Part shown: positions 30,501-42,158 of the stretch, piece by piece
Layout: the number at the start of each line of letters is the position of its first letter
Numbering within the stretch: the first letter of the stretch is position 1
Origin: Polytrichum commune
Taxonomy: Eukaryota > Streptophyta > Polytrichopsida > Polytrichales > Polytrichaceae
DNA length: 64,000 nucleotides
Assembly (NCBI GenBank): GCA_950295325.1
Contig: OX485806.1
Location: 57,905,169 to 57,969,168, forward strand
Reading direction: 5' to 3'
Position numbers and translations under genes: made by a program
Notes under the pieces: model-generated
What the model saw: the letters and a program-made list of their open reading frames with translations, nothing else
Told to the model about the DNA's origin: nothing
The model's database searches: none

Positions 30501-31495
30501 ACTAAATGGAGTCATCATTGTTATTTGGATGACTAATTTCAGTCATTGCATTTTTGCAACTCTGTTATAGTATCGTGGTAATCCAAATAAATAATGACAC
30601 CAAAAAGTGGGTGTGTGGTGTAGACGACACGCTGCAGAACTGACCCGAAGGGAGAGGTCAAGGGAAGACATGCGACGTCAACACCGGGGTAGGAGATTGG
30701 AGTACCCAAGCAGCATGCAAGAGGAGGCCTTCACAACCTGGTTTCCTGTTGTAGTGCAAGATGACATCAACCAAGGGATTGATGTATCCATGGATGTTCA
30801 AGCATTGTTAATGCCACCTTCAAGGAATGCCAAATCCTACAAGTCTATGTATGCGTACGGCAACCACATCAGGGTTCGCAGCGTAGAATCAAACATGAAT
30901 ACGTGTGATAGTGGTGTGGCAGCTACCTTTTTGCAAGCATGTCGTGCGAGCAACAATTCACGAAATGTACGCACAACAAATTTAGAATACATAGGATGGG
31001 TGGAAGAAATAATAAGGGTAGACTATGGAGAGTTTGAGCTGATAGTTTTGTATTGCACATGGGTGAGAGCTAACCTCCGGGGCGTTGGAGCAACAATGAA
31101 ACGTGACAACTACGGCTTCACATTAATCAATTCGATCGTATCGTCCCGTATTCGATCTTATCATCCCGTATTCAGCAGACTCCTTTGCATTTCCCCTCCA
31201 TGTGCAACAAGTCTTTTTTGTGGACGATGTAGAGAATCCCGAATGGAAAGTTGTGCTAAGGAAAGAAGCTCGAGGTGCAAGAGTGGCATCTACATCCGAG
31301 AGGAGACCTGAGCCACTCAGTTTAGTTCTAGGCAGAGATGAAGACTACCATGGATTAAGATCTAATATTTAAAACGAAGATGTGCAACCTCGTGCACCTG
31401 TGCTAGAAGGATGCACAATACTAGAAGCTGAGGACGTTCATGTAGCAATGCAAGAAAGAGAGGAAGAGCCAGATTACAATGAAGATAGATTATAG
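27514..31495 (+). pseudogene. TNP2-family transposase (TNPD-like) of the CACTA element
   Basis: Four exons can be proposed. Exon 1 (27514-27711) encodes a transposase-associated domain with YPCPCKNCMGG and ETIRKHLRHYKRD. Exon 2 (27823-29259) has FRKELEGAMNCPECGQLRY and the core IRLGLALDGVNPFSNQSLS, whose Asp lies in the TNP2 catalytic region, ending at PYWQ. Exon 3 (29515-30402) has VLDAMHCEKNLCENI and a DUF4218-like part (MKSHDYHILMQQILPL, RWMYPMERYLKTLKGYV). Exon 4 (about 30636-31495) has a DUF4216-like part (WVEEIIRVDYGEFE, RDNYGFTLIN, VQQVFFVDDVENPEWKVV). The first intron and the 29260-29514 intron keep frame with GT/AG borders; the 30403 donor is weak. Stops at 29224 and 31370 and a duplication at 31131-31170 break the gene. 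TNP2 cuts the CACTA ends. Confidence 0.85.
31131..31170 (+). repeat. 20-bp tandem duplication that breaks the transposase frame
   Basis: Unit ttcgatcgtatcgtcccgta (31131-31150) is followed by ttcgatcttatcatcccgta (31151-31170). The 20-bp length is not a multiple of three. The DUF4216-like coding frame before it differs from the frame after it, where VQQVFFVDDVENPEW is read. Confidence 0.8.
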
Positions 31496-31716
31496 TGTGG
31501 TCTTTTGAGACGTCGACTGATGTAGTCAACATTGACTAAAACTAGTCAAATTGGTCACCATGGTCATACCTAATGAGTAAAATTTTGTTCCCGAAGTTGG
31601 TCCCCTCGAGATCCTCTTATTTTTTACTACAACTTGACTGGGAATCTTCTGGGAATCTATTTTTACTAGTTGTAGTCCTCATGTGACTAGTTAGTCTAGT
31701 TCGGTCAACTTGCTGT
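31496..31716. repeat. Right subterminal repeat region of the CACTA element
   Basis: TAGTCA/TGACTA hexamers recur at 31523, 31533, 31543 and 31684 and as variants between. They mirror the left subterminal region. Confidence 0.7.
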
Positions 31717-31745
31717 AGTAAAAAAAACTTGTTTTTGGCATAGTG
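31717..31745 (-). repeat. Right terminal inverted repeat of the CACTA element
   Basis: It is the inverse complement of 21193-21221 with two mismatches and is followed by the target-site copy GGA. Confidence 0.95.
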
Positions 31746-32319
31746 GGAATGAATAAAATGTTTTTTCATAAAACATCTTTGGCCTTGTCATAGGATAATG
31801 GCATTACAATTAGGACTATTTCACCCTTTGCAGGGGGTAGACACGACATTAGTAATGAACAATCATTACCAATAATCAATAGTGATTGTCGTTAGCAAAA
31901 ATCCTTCAATATCGTGGCACCATTTTGGGGGGGAAATGTATGGCAGATTGTAAGTTTGTTAATGAGGTTATAGCAGGTCTTATAGGTATGTGAAAGGTTG
32001 TTTGTTTTCTAGCCTTTGTTATGGATAAATATCAAATGTGCATATTGTATTGCAACTATATTGATTTGTTTGAATGTATTTTTGATTTTCATGGCTGCGA
32101 GTTTAAGTGTTGTTTCCAGTTTTTTCATTGACGGGATTGAATGGTGGTTTTTGCACCAGCGATTAAGACCATGAGTGGGGCGACATTGCATCATTTTGTT
32201 TTGATGTTCTTGATGAGCAACTGGTATTTTGTAGTTCTCCTATCGAGGGTTTTTGCGGCAAATCTATTGTCGGAGTATGTAAATTCTATAAACTATGTGG
32301 TGAATTCTATTGTAGGGGC

Positions 32320-34320
32320 TTATGGTGGCGGATGGTTATATGGGTGGCCTATGACGCACAATATTTCGGGTTTGAACATAGAGTTGTAGTGCCACCTTTG
32401 GGCACCGCATGCGCATGGTAGTAGCCATGTTGGTAGTGTGTTTTCTTGGGGTAGTCCATTGTACGTGCTTGCGTTCATCAATGTGTAATGTCTTGATGTT
32501 TTATTTGATATGATAAGTTTACATATTTCCCATTCAATTTTGTTGTGCATTTTTGTTAATAGTGCATGAATGTGTTGTTGTTTGCATCTGAATAGTACAT
32601 GTAACCATATCTCTGCATCTGATGAGTTATAGATTGGGCATGCTTTTGATGGGGAAGTTTCTCTACCAAATAAAAATTGTTTTCGGGCATGGCCCATACA
32701 TAGTCTGGATTGGAATTTTACTAGGCATTTTTTTGTTTATCCGTAATAATGGATATTGTGATATTTTGATCATAGATTTAAGGATATTTTTGTTTGAGTG
32801 ATTGTTATGCAAGGTGGGGTGTTTGATTTGTGTGTTTAGTTGATATAGGACGTTTGGGAAATTTGTGAAGACATGTGATGTTTCATCACATAATGTGGTG
32901 GTGAGGAGTTGAAAGGTGTGGTGTATAGCCATCATTATGTTATGTAGCCTTGGTAGTTTTTCTACAAAGTTAAGATTTTGAATAGAATTGTAGATGCCAT
33001 ATCCTACATTTTCACGTTTCCAATGTCTTTCAGTTCTACATTTGGGTGGTTTGAATGACCAATCCATGTAATAACAAAATTATAGTGGGTATTTGAGGGG
33101 TAGACATTGTTATGGGTTGGTGATTAATGGGGCACTGATGGTTTGGGTGATGGGTGGGTTGGGGAAGGGGATGTGAGTTTAGACCATTTTGTACTACGGT
33201 TTATTGGAGTGTATTCTGGTGTAGGTGGTGCAATTTGGGTATTTGTAGGGTGTTAGCAATGGCGTTCATTTGTTGGGTATATTTTCCTAATCTAGTGGAT
33301 GTAGTTTTGTGGTGTATGCATAGTATATGCATGGCATGACTTTCTATTCTAGGTTCAATTCATAATTCTGGTGGTATTGGTGGTTCTTCATATATGATGG
33401 TGTGAGCTTTGAAGCATGTGAGTCTAGGAAGGGGCCATCGTGGGGGTGGAGGATGTAATACCAATTTGGGACTATTGTTATGAATACTTTAATTATGTCC
33501 AAAGTTGTTTTTGGTTGCAAATCACACCCATTGGAAGGTTTGTTGGGCTTCATTTTCCAAATGTGGGTGGGCATATCCATTACCTTGCCATTTGTGTTCT
33601 TATTGATCCACAAACTCCATCCCGGGGGAATGGAAAATATAATTGTCTGAATGTGGTAGGGCATGTACTGTTGACGAGAAGTAGGAGTGTGTGATTTGGA
33701 AAGAATCTATAAGGTGTTCAAGGATGACGTTTGAGAACGTTTTGGGGGGATTTATAATTTTATCTTTGATATAACCATGATGCTTCCATTTCAAATGGTT
33801 GTATGGGAGGTTTTAGGTTTTGTGGATATTCTAATGCTACTCGATATTGTTCCCATAACCATTGTAGTCTTTGTTCGCAGATGGTGATCAAGACATGCCT
33901 ATATTGTCATAGATGTGTGATACAACATATTGGCTTTGAGTAGTGTTTTGTGTGTACGTGATGTCATTCTCAAGGTTGCATTTGTTGGTGTGGATGTGAC
34001 ATAGGGGTATGTATTGTTGACTATTGTGATTCATTTAGGCATGGTTTCTTTAATTATTTTATTTATATATATTTTCCCTACTCCATTGGATGGGGTATTT
34101 TCAAGGGTTTGGATATAGCAATTAAATTTTTTGGGTGGGGGCAATTTTGATATACTCGTTGTAATTCTTTTGACAAATTTCTTATATACCACTGCACTCA
34201 AGCATTGGACATTGCATACTCCAATGAAATTGCCTTTGTCATCACCTTTAAGAGAAATGTTCAAAACATTATTTTCTCCCATGTATATATATATATATAT
34301 ATATATATTTTGGTTTTAAC
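32320..34320 (-). mobile_element. Probable decayed LINE (non-LTR retrotransposon) 3' half
   Basis: On the minus strand a frame at 32320-32697 has AEIWLHVLFRCKQQHIHALL followed by TKMHNKI and, later, LPTWLLPC and PEILCVIGHP. A Cys/His-spaced block then RHN-like then 'LP.WL...' then 'RPD' is the usual C-terminal end of LINE reverse transcriptases (zf-RVT region). Frames upstream (32663-33067, 33344-33664, 34031-34282) share the A/C-rich style of the minus strand but have stops. No RT core motif was identified, so this is a tentative call from the tail only. Confidence 0.35.
34284..34309. repeat. (AT)n microsatellite
   Basis: About 12 uninterrupted ta dinucleotides. Confidence 0.95.
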
Positions 34321-37300
34321 CTATTTAGATTCTTTGCAATGAGAATGAATGCATTTTTTTTGCTAAATCATCACATGTACATTTGCCCAATAGCACGTTA
34401 ATGCATTCATGTCCAAAGATGATTTTAGTTTTATTATTATTTAGTGTTAGTGGCAACTATTCATGTATAGTTGTGATAATTTTTTTAACGTTTATAATTT
34501 CAAAGTTGTGGCATTTTTTGAATATTTCATTGACCATATTTTGGTACATCAAGGACCAATACTCATCGTTTATGCTATCATCAATATTTTTTATGGACAA
34601 CATTTTATTGAGGCAATGGTATCATAAGATTTATAAACTTTCCCTTTATGGATTTTATTTTCTAAGAGTTGAATAATAAATGGATGCAATCCTTGGAGGA
34701 GGGTTTTCCATCATCTTGCACATTTTCTAGATAGAGATATGCATGTCTAGACCATTTTTTTCTTCCATATATACACATTATATTTGTAGCATTATTAATT
34801 TCATAGTCAATCAAGATTTTCATCTCATCCAATCTTTTGGCGATCTTGTCAAATGCTTAATCTGGTGGTATAACCATTTTATCAAGGTTGATAAATAAAA
34901 CAACATGATTATCCATCGTATATTTTTATATTTGAGGCAATTTGGATGTTATGGAATTTTTGTTCTCCTATGTCATTTTTTTGCTACATCTCTTGTGGTA
35001 CGTACAGTTATGATGGTATATTATTTTGACATTTTAACATTTTTCTCTTATACATTTCATAAGTTCATTAACATTTTGTGATTTTTTTAACAAGACCTGT
35101 ACGTTTATTCAAAGCATTCATAGCTTTAAATTTAAACCACAAAAAAAAACATTATTTTTGTGTGTTGTTTTAGGTTTTAGTTTTATCTATTATGGTGAGG
35201 CATACATTGCTGAATGTTTGTTTTTTTAGTTTGTATGATTTCCATGTTTTAAATACTATCAAGGAATTGTCCAAACTTTGTGAATGAGCCATTATGTAAA
35301 ATGACAAATATATGTGTTATTATTTTTTGTATGGTTCGATGTTTTCATTTTGCTCCTAGATACAACCCCATTCCATTTGGAAACAAAGAAAGCTTGGAGG
35401 GAAGATGTTATTAGGAAAAATATATATCTAAATTTTTTCATGCATATGATTATCTTGCTAATGTTTACAAATTTATTAGGTTTATGTGTTGATTTGTTTT
35501 TATGAGACCATAGTGACATTTGTTTTTATTTGTCTATATTACGTTTATATTCATATATGATAGTAAGACAACATTTTGTGTGGCATTCAAATGTTCAATG
35601 AGGGTTGACAAGGTGTGAGGCTATCTAATAAGATGTGGCTACCAAAGAAGAAAAACAAAGTTGGTTGCATATGAAACCTTCATATTGTTCTCTAGCCTAA
35701 TCAACAAATACCAATTCTATGTGTCTAATTTTTTTGTATCTATTTTTTTGCCTATATGCAACCTTTAATTAATGTGTGGGGGTTTGGAGTTTATCTGGAT
35801 GTTGGTCAACTTCATTATAGCTTCAGCAACTCCAATAATGGCTCCAACAACAACCGCTTGGCCAATAAGGGCAATGAGATTTGCAGCCTCAGCAGTGGCC
35901 ACTTCAACAGCTCTAACAACGGAAGTCTCTAGCGGGCTCTGCAGTGGCAACTTTAGCTGCTCCAACAACATCAATATTAGGTAGTCTGTGACAACGCAAT
36001 CTTGGGCAACCTCGACAGTGAATTCGAGTAGTTTTGAGGTAGTAGTTTTCAACAGTAGCAACAATAGATAATAACAAAAATATTGGATCTCATATAAGGG
36101 GTTATACTATAATTTATAGTCAGTTATTCCTACAACAAATTTGATCTCTAGGTTCTATAGATTGAGAATTTTTGAGCTCTTTTACTGGGACTATATGAGC
36201 CTATGTAACCTCACAACCTTGCTAAAGTTAATTTAGAGTTTTTTTTCTAGCCAACTTTTGATTTTTAGTTTTGGATTGGGTTTTGAAGCTAATTCCATCT
36301 CGGACATCCAATTTTGTGCAAATATTGTTTTTCTAGATATGGGTTTTTGGGTCAATAAATGCAACTATTTTTTTGGGATTTCTTTTTGTTTTTGAAATAT
36401 CTTTTTGTTTTCTTTTTGCTAGGCTTGGGGCTGGATTTTAATTTTAATTTTCCCCTCAAATATATTGTTATTAGTTTTGAGGTTCCTCACGGGTTTTTGC
36501 AACCTAGATCTAGGCTTGTTTTTTAGGCCAATACCTCCCTCAAAATGTTGATTCTAACTAGGTTTTATCATATTATCTACTTCCTAGATCTGAGTTGGGA
36601 TTTTTAAGGCTAATTCTTTTCTTAACAATTTTGTTGCAAATGCAAAATTGATTTCACAAATTTTTGTTTCTTGGACTAAGGGTTTCTTAGCACTAGATCT
36701 TAATTAATGTTTCATGAAAATAAAAACATAATTGTTTGCATTTCAAGGCCTACAAGGTTCAGGTGCCAAAAAACAATTTTGGTTTTGTATAGCTTCAATC
36801 ACAATTTCTTTGGTGTAGTTGTTCTTTCTGCAATTCATTTTGAAGTTTCCTCGGTTTCTCTTATATAATTTCTCTCCTTAGTTTTTGTGTTGAAGTGCAT
36901 TCATTTAGTATTTCAATGCATCTCTTTTAGTAGCGCCCCTCAATTTCTCCAATGTAGTATTTTTCTTCAAATTCAATATTACAGCTCTTTGGTACGTTGG
37001 TGCAATTCATTCAATAGTTCTTTAATTTCTCTAGTGCAAATGCTATTTTCATCTTGTGCAATGAGGTTCCTCAGTAATTTGTTGCGGTTTGTGCCTCTTT
37101 AGGTCGTATATTCTTCGGATTGGGTTTCACTAGTGGTTGAATGGGGGTTTGGTGTTGTTTACATGTGGTGTTGGTGGGGTGACATTTTCAGGTATCTGGC
37201 AGGTGGGTGGATAGGGAAAAAAAAAGGTTTGGGGAGCAACACGTGACGTTGCTTCGACCCAAACCGTCCTCCTCCTTACCTCCAATAGCTTCTCGAGGTG

Positions 37301-40002
37301 GGGCCATTCACGATCAAGTTACTACTTTCGGGACAAAGGACTTAAAGACTTTGTCGCATTGATCTTGGTTTTTATCATGATTTACTATTATTTGATCAAT
37401 AAATTCTACATGAATAAGTAGATAGTTCATAAGCTTTATCAAGAAAGATTTTTATTATTATTTAATAATCACCCTAAACCCTAAACCCTAGGCCACATCA
37501 GTGGCATTTTTTTGCTATTTAGGTGTGCATTGGTGGTCAATTATTTCCAATTATGTATATTGGTACCTTGGTAAAAGTGTCATGTGTTCATTCATATAAT
37601 TTTTTTGTCCAATTCTAATACTAGACGTTCCTTTTACGTGTGGTCGTGAGTATATGTATATTTGGACATGTTTGGTGCCACATGTAAAGTTGGGCAATTG
37701 CTATTCAATACATATTTGGTTCTATTGGTACACACTTGAACGATGAGTGTGAGGAAAATTTTTGGTATCGTTTCGATTGATTCTTGTTGTCATTTTCATT
37801 CCTTGATCCTAAGGTGAACAATTAAGACAACACTCCTGAATGTCCTTTAAGGAATCGAAAAGATATCTTAGATGACCCTATTCCTTCTAAATTAACTTTG
37901 TCAGTGTACTCGATATGGAGTATGAAATGTAGGTATGATCCAAAATATGCTTCACAATACAAATCTAAGCATACCAAGCATGTGAAGTTATCCAAAAAAA
38001 TCCGTTTTCCGTTAGACGGCCAAAAGTAGTACCCCAACCGTGAATGGCCCCAGGTCCCTCTTTTGTCCGTTTCCAAAATCAATACCCTTCCCTCCCCCAA
38101 ACACACATCATTGTGCTCCTAGTTTGTGGTACCTCCATGTTTAGAACCAAAGAAACTTAAAAATATGATTCAGTAAAACTCAAAGCATATGAAATAAATT
38201 TGATACGGAAAACATCATCACAACAAAGAGGAGGTAAGAACAAGCATGTTTGGAGTCGTCTAGTTCACAAATCACACATCACATCCCATTCAAGAGTGTT
38301 TGCAATTGACCACAATACTAATGAAGGCAAATTAGACATTAATAAATAAAATGATATTTTTGCAATCATAAAAAATTAATGATTAATTTAAGTGTACAAT
38401 ACAAATGAATCCAAAAGTAAAACAATATGTATTGAGTATGGCCTAGTACATACAAACCAGGGTTTGTCACAAACAATTATACTGAACATTATGTGAAGGT
38501 TGAGAAAGTGGAAAATACAAGTATATTTCATTCTAAATGACATGCATGAATCATAAGACTCTCAAAAAAATTTCAAAATGATTGAATTTTGAGCCACAAG
38601 TAAGTTCTACAAACTAAATATTAAAACATATATACACATGATAGTGGATTATTTTTTAAATAATTCCAAATACACCTAGAAATTATTGTCAAACAAATCA
38701 TGTACAAAGGATCCTAGGACATTAAGGTTTTAAATCTAACTTAATCCTCTGATATTATAACCTTTGTGTTCATTGTTTAGTAATGGGCTACACCGTCTAA
38801 GGATGGAATAATCTATTGATCATAATACAACCTCAACACAATCTAGAAAAACTATAGGTGGCACCACTATGTGTATTATCTAGGAGCAGCAAGTTGGAGA
38901 TAAATACTCAGAGAATTCCTTGAGACAATTAGACCAAAACTACAATGATTCATTTCCAGACACATAGATAATCAAGGCCAAGGGTTTAATGAGAGATCAA
39001 GTTGGATCAAATTGGCCACAATTTCTAAAAAACATCATATAGACATAAGGATATTTCTAAGGAAGATTTGACACAAATTGAAGTGGTGGGAAATTCTTAT
39101 TCAAAATAAGGTCATTTATAGTGTTACAACATGCATGGACTATGGGACTTGAATGAAACAATATTATTTTACTTACATGTGTATTGAAACACAATGCTAT
39201 AGCTATTGAAACACAAAGGTAGAGCTCAAGATAAAAACCCATTTGTAGAATTTGCTACATCAACAACTATTTCTTCAAGCTCACATAAAGCCTTAATTCA
39301 TTTTCGATTAATATTGGGTGTTTCACATGAGCACCCTGCCAAATTTCATTAGTCGGTCTTCCATAGTAATGTAGTTAAAATAAACATCATTTTCATTGAC
39401 ACATATTCCTTGTTTTTTGATCTCAATGTTTTTGTTAAAGGTTATTTTAATATTTGCATTTCTTTTTACCTAAAGATTTAGAATCTCCTTGACTTATACA
39501 AATTATAATTAAAAAACACAAAAAATAATAGAAGAAATTATCAAATATCAAATGAATCTAAAAAATGGATTGAAATTATGGAGAATTGAGAATTGGAAAT
39601 ACAACATCAAAAACATCAATACCCAAGCAAAACTTCATGACATTCACACCCCATCAAATTTTAATATAGTTGAGGGGCCTATTCTCGATCAAGATGCCAT
39701 CGGCAATCTATAAAGTATTCAAATTTTGATCAAGTTGGGACGGAATTGTGATTTGGCCGGAACTAAAAATGCCATGCCACATGTCTTGGTTTTGAATGCT
39801 CAAGTGAAGAGGAATGAGTTGTTAAAATGAATGGTTGTGGCATAATTTAGACATTGATAATATGTTTGAGCCAACATTTGGCTCCAAAAAGCCATAGTAA
39901 TGTCAATTTAAGAAAACAAATTACCAAAAAATTATTGTCATCCTTATTTTGATTTCCTAGATGGGACAATTTGCGTTGCTATATACTTCTCTAGATATGG
40001 TG
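34321..40002. other. AT-rich intergenic DNA, no gene seen
   Basis: Open frames are short and low in complexity (for example 35765-36064 on minus, rich in Ala, Val and Leu, mirrors a ccaacaac-type repeat). No coding motifs are seen. It contains a short telomere-type repeat at 37471-37492 and ends at the chromovirus target-site copy TGGTG (39998-40002). Confidence 0.55.
37471..37492 (+). repeat. Interstitial plant-type telomere repeat
   Basis: Nearly three units of CCCTAAA, the complement of the plant TTTAGGG telomere repeat. It is too short for a telomere or fusion point and may be chance or repair insertion. Confidence 0.7.
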
Positions 40003-40353
40003 TGTTACATATCTCACAATAATGAGATTCAAGTGGCATGTTCCACCCAACCTTAGAGCTTATATACTAGATACTACTATGAGTTGAGGCTCCCTTCAAC
40101 TAGTAGTTTCGGATATCTTATCTAGCTTTCCCTCCATGCCTTTAGGATAACTCTAAGTACAATTAACTCATGGTTGTAACTTACGAGGTGATAACCTAGG
40201 GTAATACCATAGTCTCAACTAGTAGTGACTCCCTTTATTTTTAGAATTGTTAGAGCACCTAGGGTGGCACCTCTAGTCTTCTAATAAAGGAGTTTAATTG
40301 AACTAGAGGTTGTAAATAGTAAATAGTTTATAAATAAATAAATACACGTTACA
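40003..40353 (-). repeat. 3' LTR of the chromovirus
   Basis: 351 bp, TGTTACAT at one end and CGTTACA at the other. It matches 46775-47125 along its whole length. Confidence 0.95.
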
Positions 40354-40366
40354 CACCTCCCCATTT
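40354..40366 (-). promoter_or_regulatory. Polypurine tract of the chromovirus
   Basis: The minus strand reads AAATGGGGAGGTG immediately before the 3' LTR, the site where plus-strand DNA synthesis is primed. Confidence 0.8.
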
Positions 40367-40574
40367 AGGAATGAACGTTCGCGTTCATGTATTCTCCCAA
40401 ATCGTAGTGCATCAAGACATAGAGTCAAGACCACCACTAATTAAAGCGAGCCTTGGGATCTGTATTTGTACCCATGCTCCATGTCAATTGGCAGGGTGAA
40501 ACAACTTAATAATAACACCCCGTTTACAAAATCTTGTGCAAACTTGAAAGAACAGAAGGCGTCTACCCTAAAGA

Positions 40575-41206
40575 TTATTTCCACCTCAAACGTTTATGTG
40601 TAGATGGGGCTTTGCGATCACGCTTGACACCTTTACGTGTTAGCGTGTCCTCCGACTTGGCTACCGCATCCCAACACTCTTTGAGGACTTCTACACTCAA
40701 GTTGCATTCCGGCTCCCATGAATTATGCTCAAGTGCATATTTGAGCCATTTGATAAGATAGAATTTCTTGGGGCGAGAACGAGACCCTCTATCTTCATGT
40801 GAAAACACACGTTCTACTTCATAAGATGCATCTTCTGCAAAGATTGGTGGAGGGGGAGGTTGTACCCTGCCATTGGCCACATAAGATCTAAAAAGTGATA
40901 CATGACATACATCGTGGATCTTAAATGTATTTGGTAATTGCACGCGGTATGCTACAACCCCATCCTCTTGACTATCCGAAATGAACCAATCCACCTTGGT
41001 AAAAACTTTCGAGCTCCTGGGACCTTCAACTTAATGTTGGCAGTACTTACAAGCACTTGGTGGTCCACCTCAAACGATACCTCTTGTCTGTGCTTGTCAG
41101 CATAGAAGTTTTGTCGTGATTGCGTAGCAATCAAATGCTTCTTGGTCAAACCAATTAAATCTATTATATGCTCGACAAAATTTTGCGCAGTAGGAACTTG
41201 ACACAT
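40575..41206 (-). pseudogene. Integrase C-terminal region and chromodomain
   Basis: The frame 40952-41206 has the integrase tail (NFYADKHRQEVSFEVDHQVL, LPRWIGSFRIVKRMG). After a frameshift, 40575-40994 continues with YRVQLPNTFKIHDVCHVSLF, the GPY/F-like module, and then a chromodomain (about 40668-40821): YEVERVF, KKFYLIKWLKYALEHNSWEP. Chromodomains of chromoviruses bind methylated histone H3 and steer integration to heterochromatin. The aromatic and WEP residues are present. Confidence 0.85.
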
Positions 41207-41506
41207 GTTGTTCCCACTTATTGGTGTCCGGGGATGCTGACCATAATTCAGGACAAACGGAGTATTCCGTATTGACTATTTCCAGGATTTATTATATGCA
41301 AATTCAACCACTGCAAGGAATTCATCCCAATCATCTTGCACTGGGTTGACATAATGCCGCAACATATCCTCTAGGATACGATTTACATGTTCCGTCTTTC
41401 CGTCAGTTTGAGGATGGAACACGGTGGACATGGACAATTTTGTCCCCAAAAGACCATGCAACGCATCCCAAAACCTACTTGTGAATCTAGCATCCCTATC
41501 GCTTAG

Positions 41507-41670
41507 AACACCATATTCGAAATTTTGGGAAAATTCCATGATTTTGGGAAAATACAGTTTAGGTGGAGTTGACCTAAAATGTACCCACTGGGTACATTTT
41601 AGGTCAACTCCACCTAAACTGTCATCAAATTGGGAGACTGGAAATCTCCCAAAATTTCGAATATGGTGTT
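41507..41670. mobile_element. 164-bp palindromic MITE inside the integrase
   Basis: Terminal inverted repeats AACACCATATTCGAAATTTT extend to about 24 bp on each side. The flanking 4-bp copies TTAG (41503-41506 and 41671-41674) look like a target duplication. In the middle, 34-bp arms (41554-41587 and 41589-41622) are perfectly complementary around a single C. Leaving out the insert and one TTAG gives a continuous integrase frame, which supports the boundaries. No coding capacity. Confidence 0.85.
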
Positions 41671-42014
41671 TTAGGATTACCTTGGATAGACCATGAATCT
41701 TATAAACATGATCACGAAATAACCTTGCCGTTCTTTTAGCAGTAACATGTGTGGTGGTTGGCATAAAGTGGGCCATCTTGGACAACTTATCCACATACAT
41801 AAAGATGGCATCATAACCATTAGCAAATGGAGTCAAGCTAGAAATAAAATCTATGCTTACCACTTCCCAATTACAATCAAGAATATCTAATGGTTGTAAC
41901 AGGCCTGCTGGCTTAAGACTAGGGGCCTTATTCCTTTGGCAAAACTCACAAGATTTTATATAGTTTTTGATGGGCCCTTGCATCTTAGGCCACCAAAAGT
42001 TTACTCGCACCTTT

Positions 42015-42052
42015 TTATATGTCTTAGTTACTCTTATATGTCTTAGTTACTC
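42015..42052. repeat. 19-bp tandem duplication in the integrase zinc-finger region
   Basis: The unit ttatatgtcttagttactc occurs twice without mismatch. Its length shifts the reading frame. Confidence 0.9.
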
Positions 42053-42158
42053 TTACATGACCGCTATACATCGCGTCATGGTATTCATAAAGCAAAAATG
42101 GCTTGATATTCGATCCTTGGAAGGACACATCTAGAACCACAACCGCCTTATCATACCA

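Larger units (their letters stand above)
21193..31745 (+). mobile_element. Full-length CACTA (En/Spm) DNA transposon, 10,553 bp
   Basis: The left end reads CACTATGCCAAAAACA and the right end is its inverse complement. The terminal inverted repeats match over 29 bp with two mismatches. The three flanking bases are GGA on both sides (21190-21192 and 31746-31748), the 3-bp target duplication typical of CACTA elements. Both ends are crowded with TAGTCA/TGACTA hexamers. The interior holds a TNP2 transposase gene on plus and a divergent accessory gene on minus. Both have stops or frameshifts, so the copy is probably no longer autonomous although its ends look mobilisable. Confidence 0.95.
41276..42158 (-). 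pseudogene. Integrase of the chromovirus, interrupted by a MITE
   Basis: The zinc finger is read as a His pair upstream of 42010 and then VNFWWPKMQGPIKNY and CEFCQ. The core has VVSIDFISSLTPF (first Asp), VLSDRDARFTSRFW (second Asp) and HPQTDGKTEHVNRILED (Glu). The MITE at 41507-41670 splits the core just before LSDRDARF. A 19-bp tandem duplication (42015-42052) shifts the frame in the zinc-finger region. The protein would insert the element's cDNA. Confidence 0.85.

Noticed and set aside
35765-36064. 99-codon minus frame rich in Ala, Val and Leu
   Set aside because: Explained by a low-complexity ccaacaac-type repeat; no start context or domain.
37471-37492. Telomere end or chromosome fusion point
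   Set aside because: Fewer than three CCCTAAA units, with ordinary AT-rich DNA on both sides.
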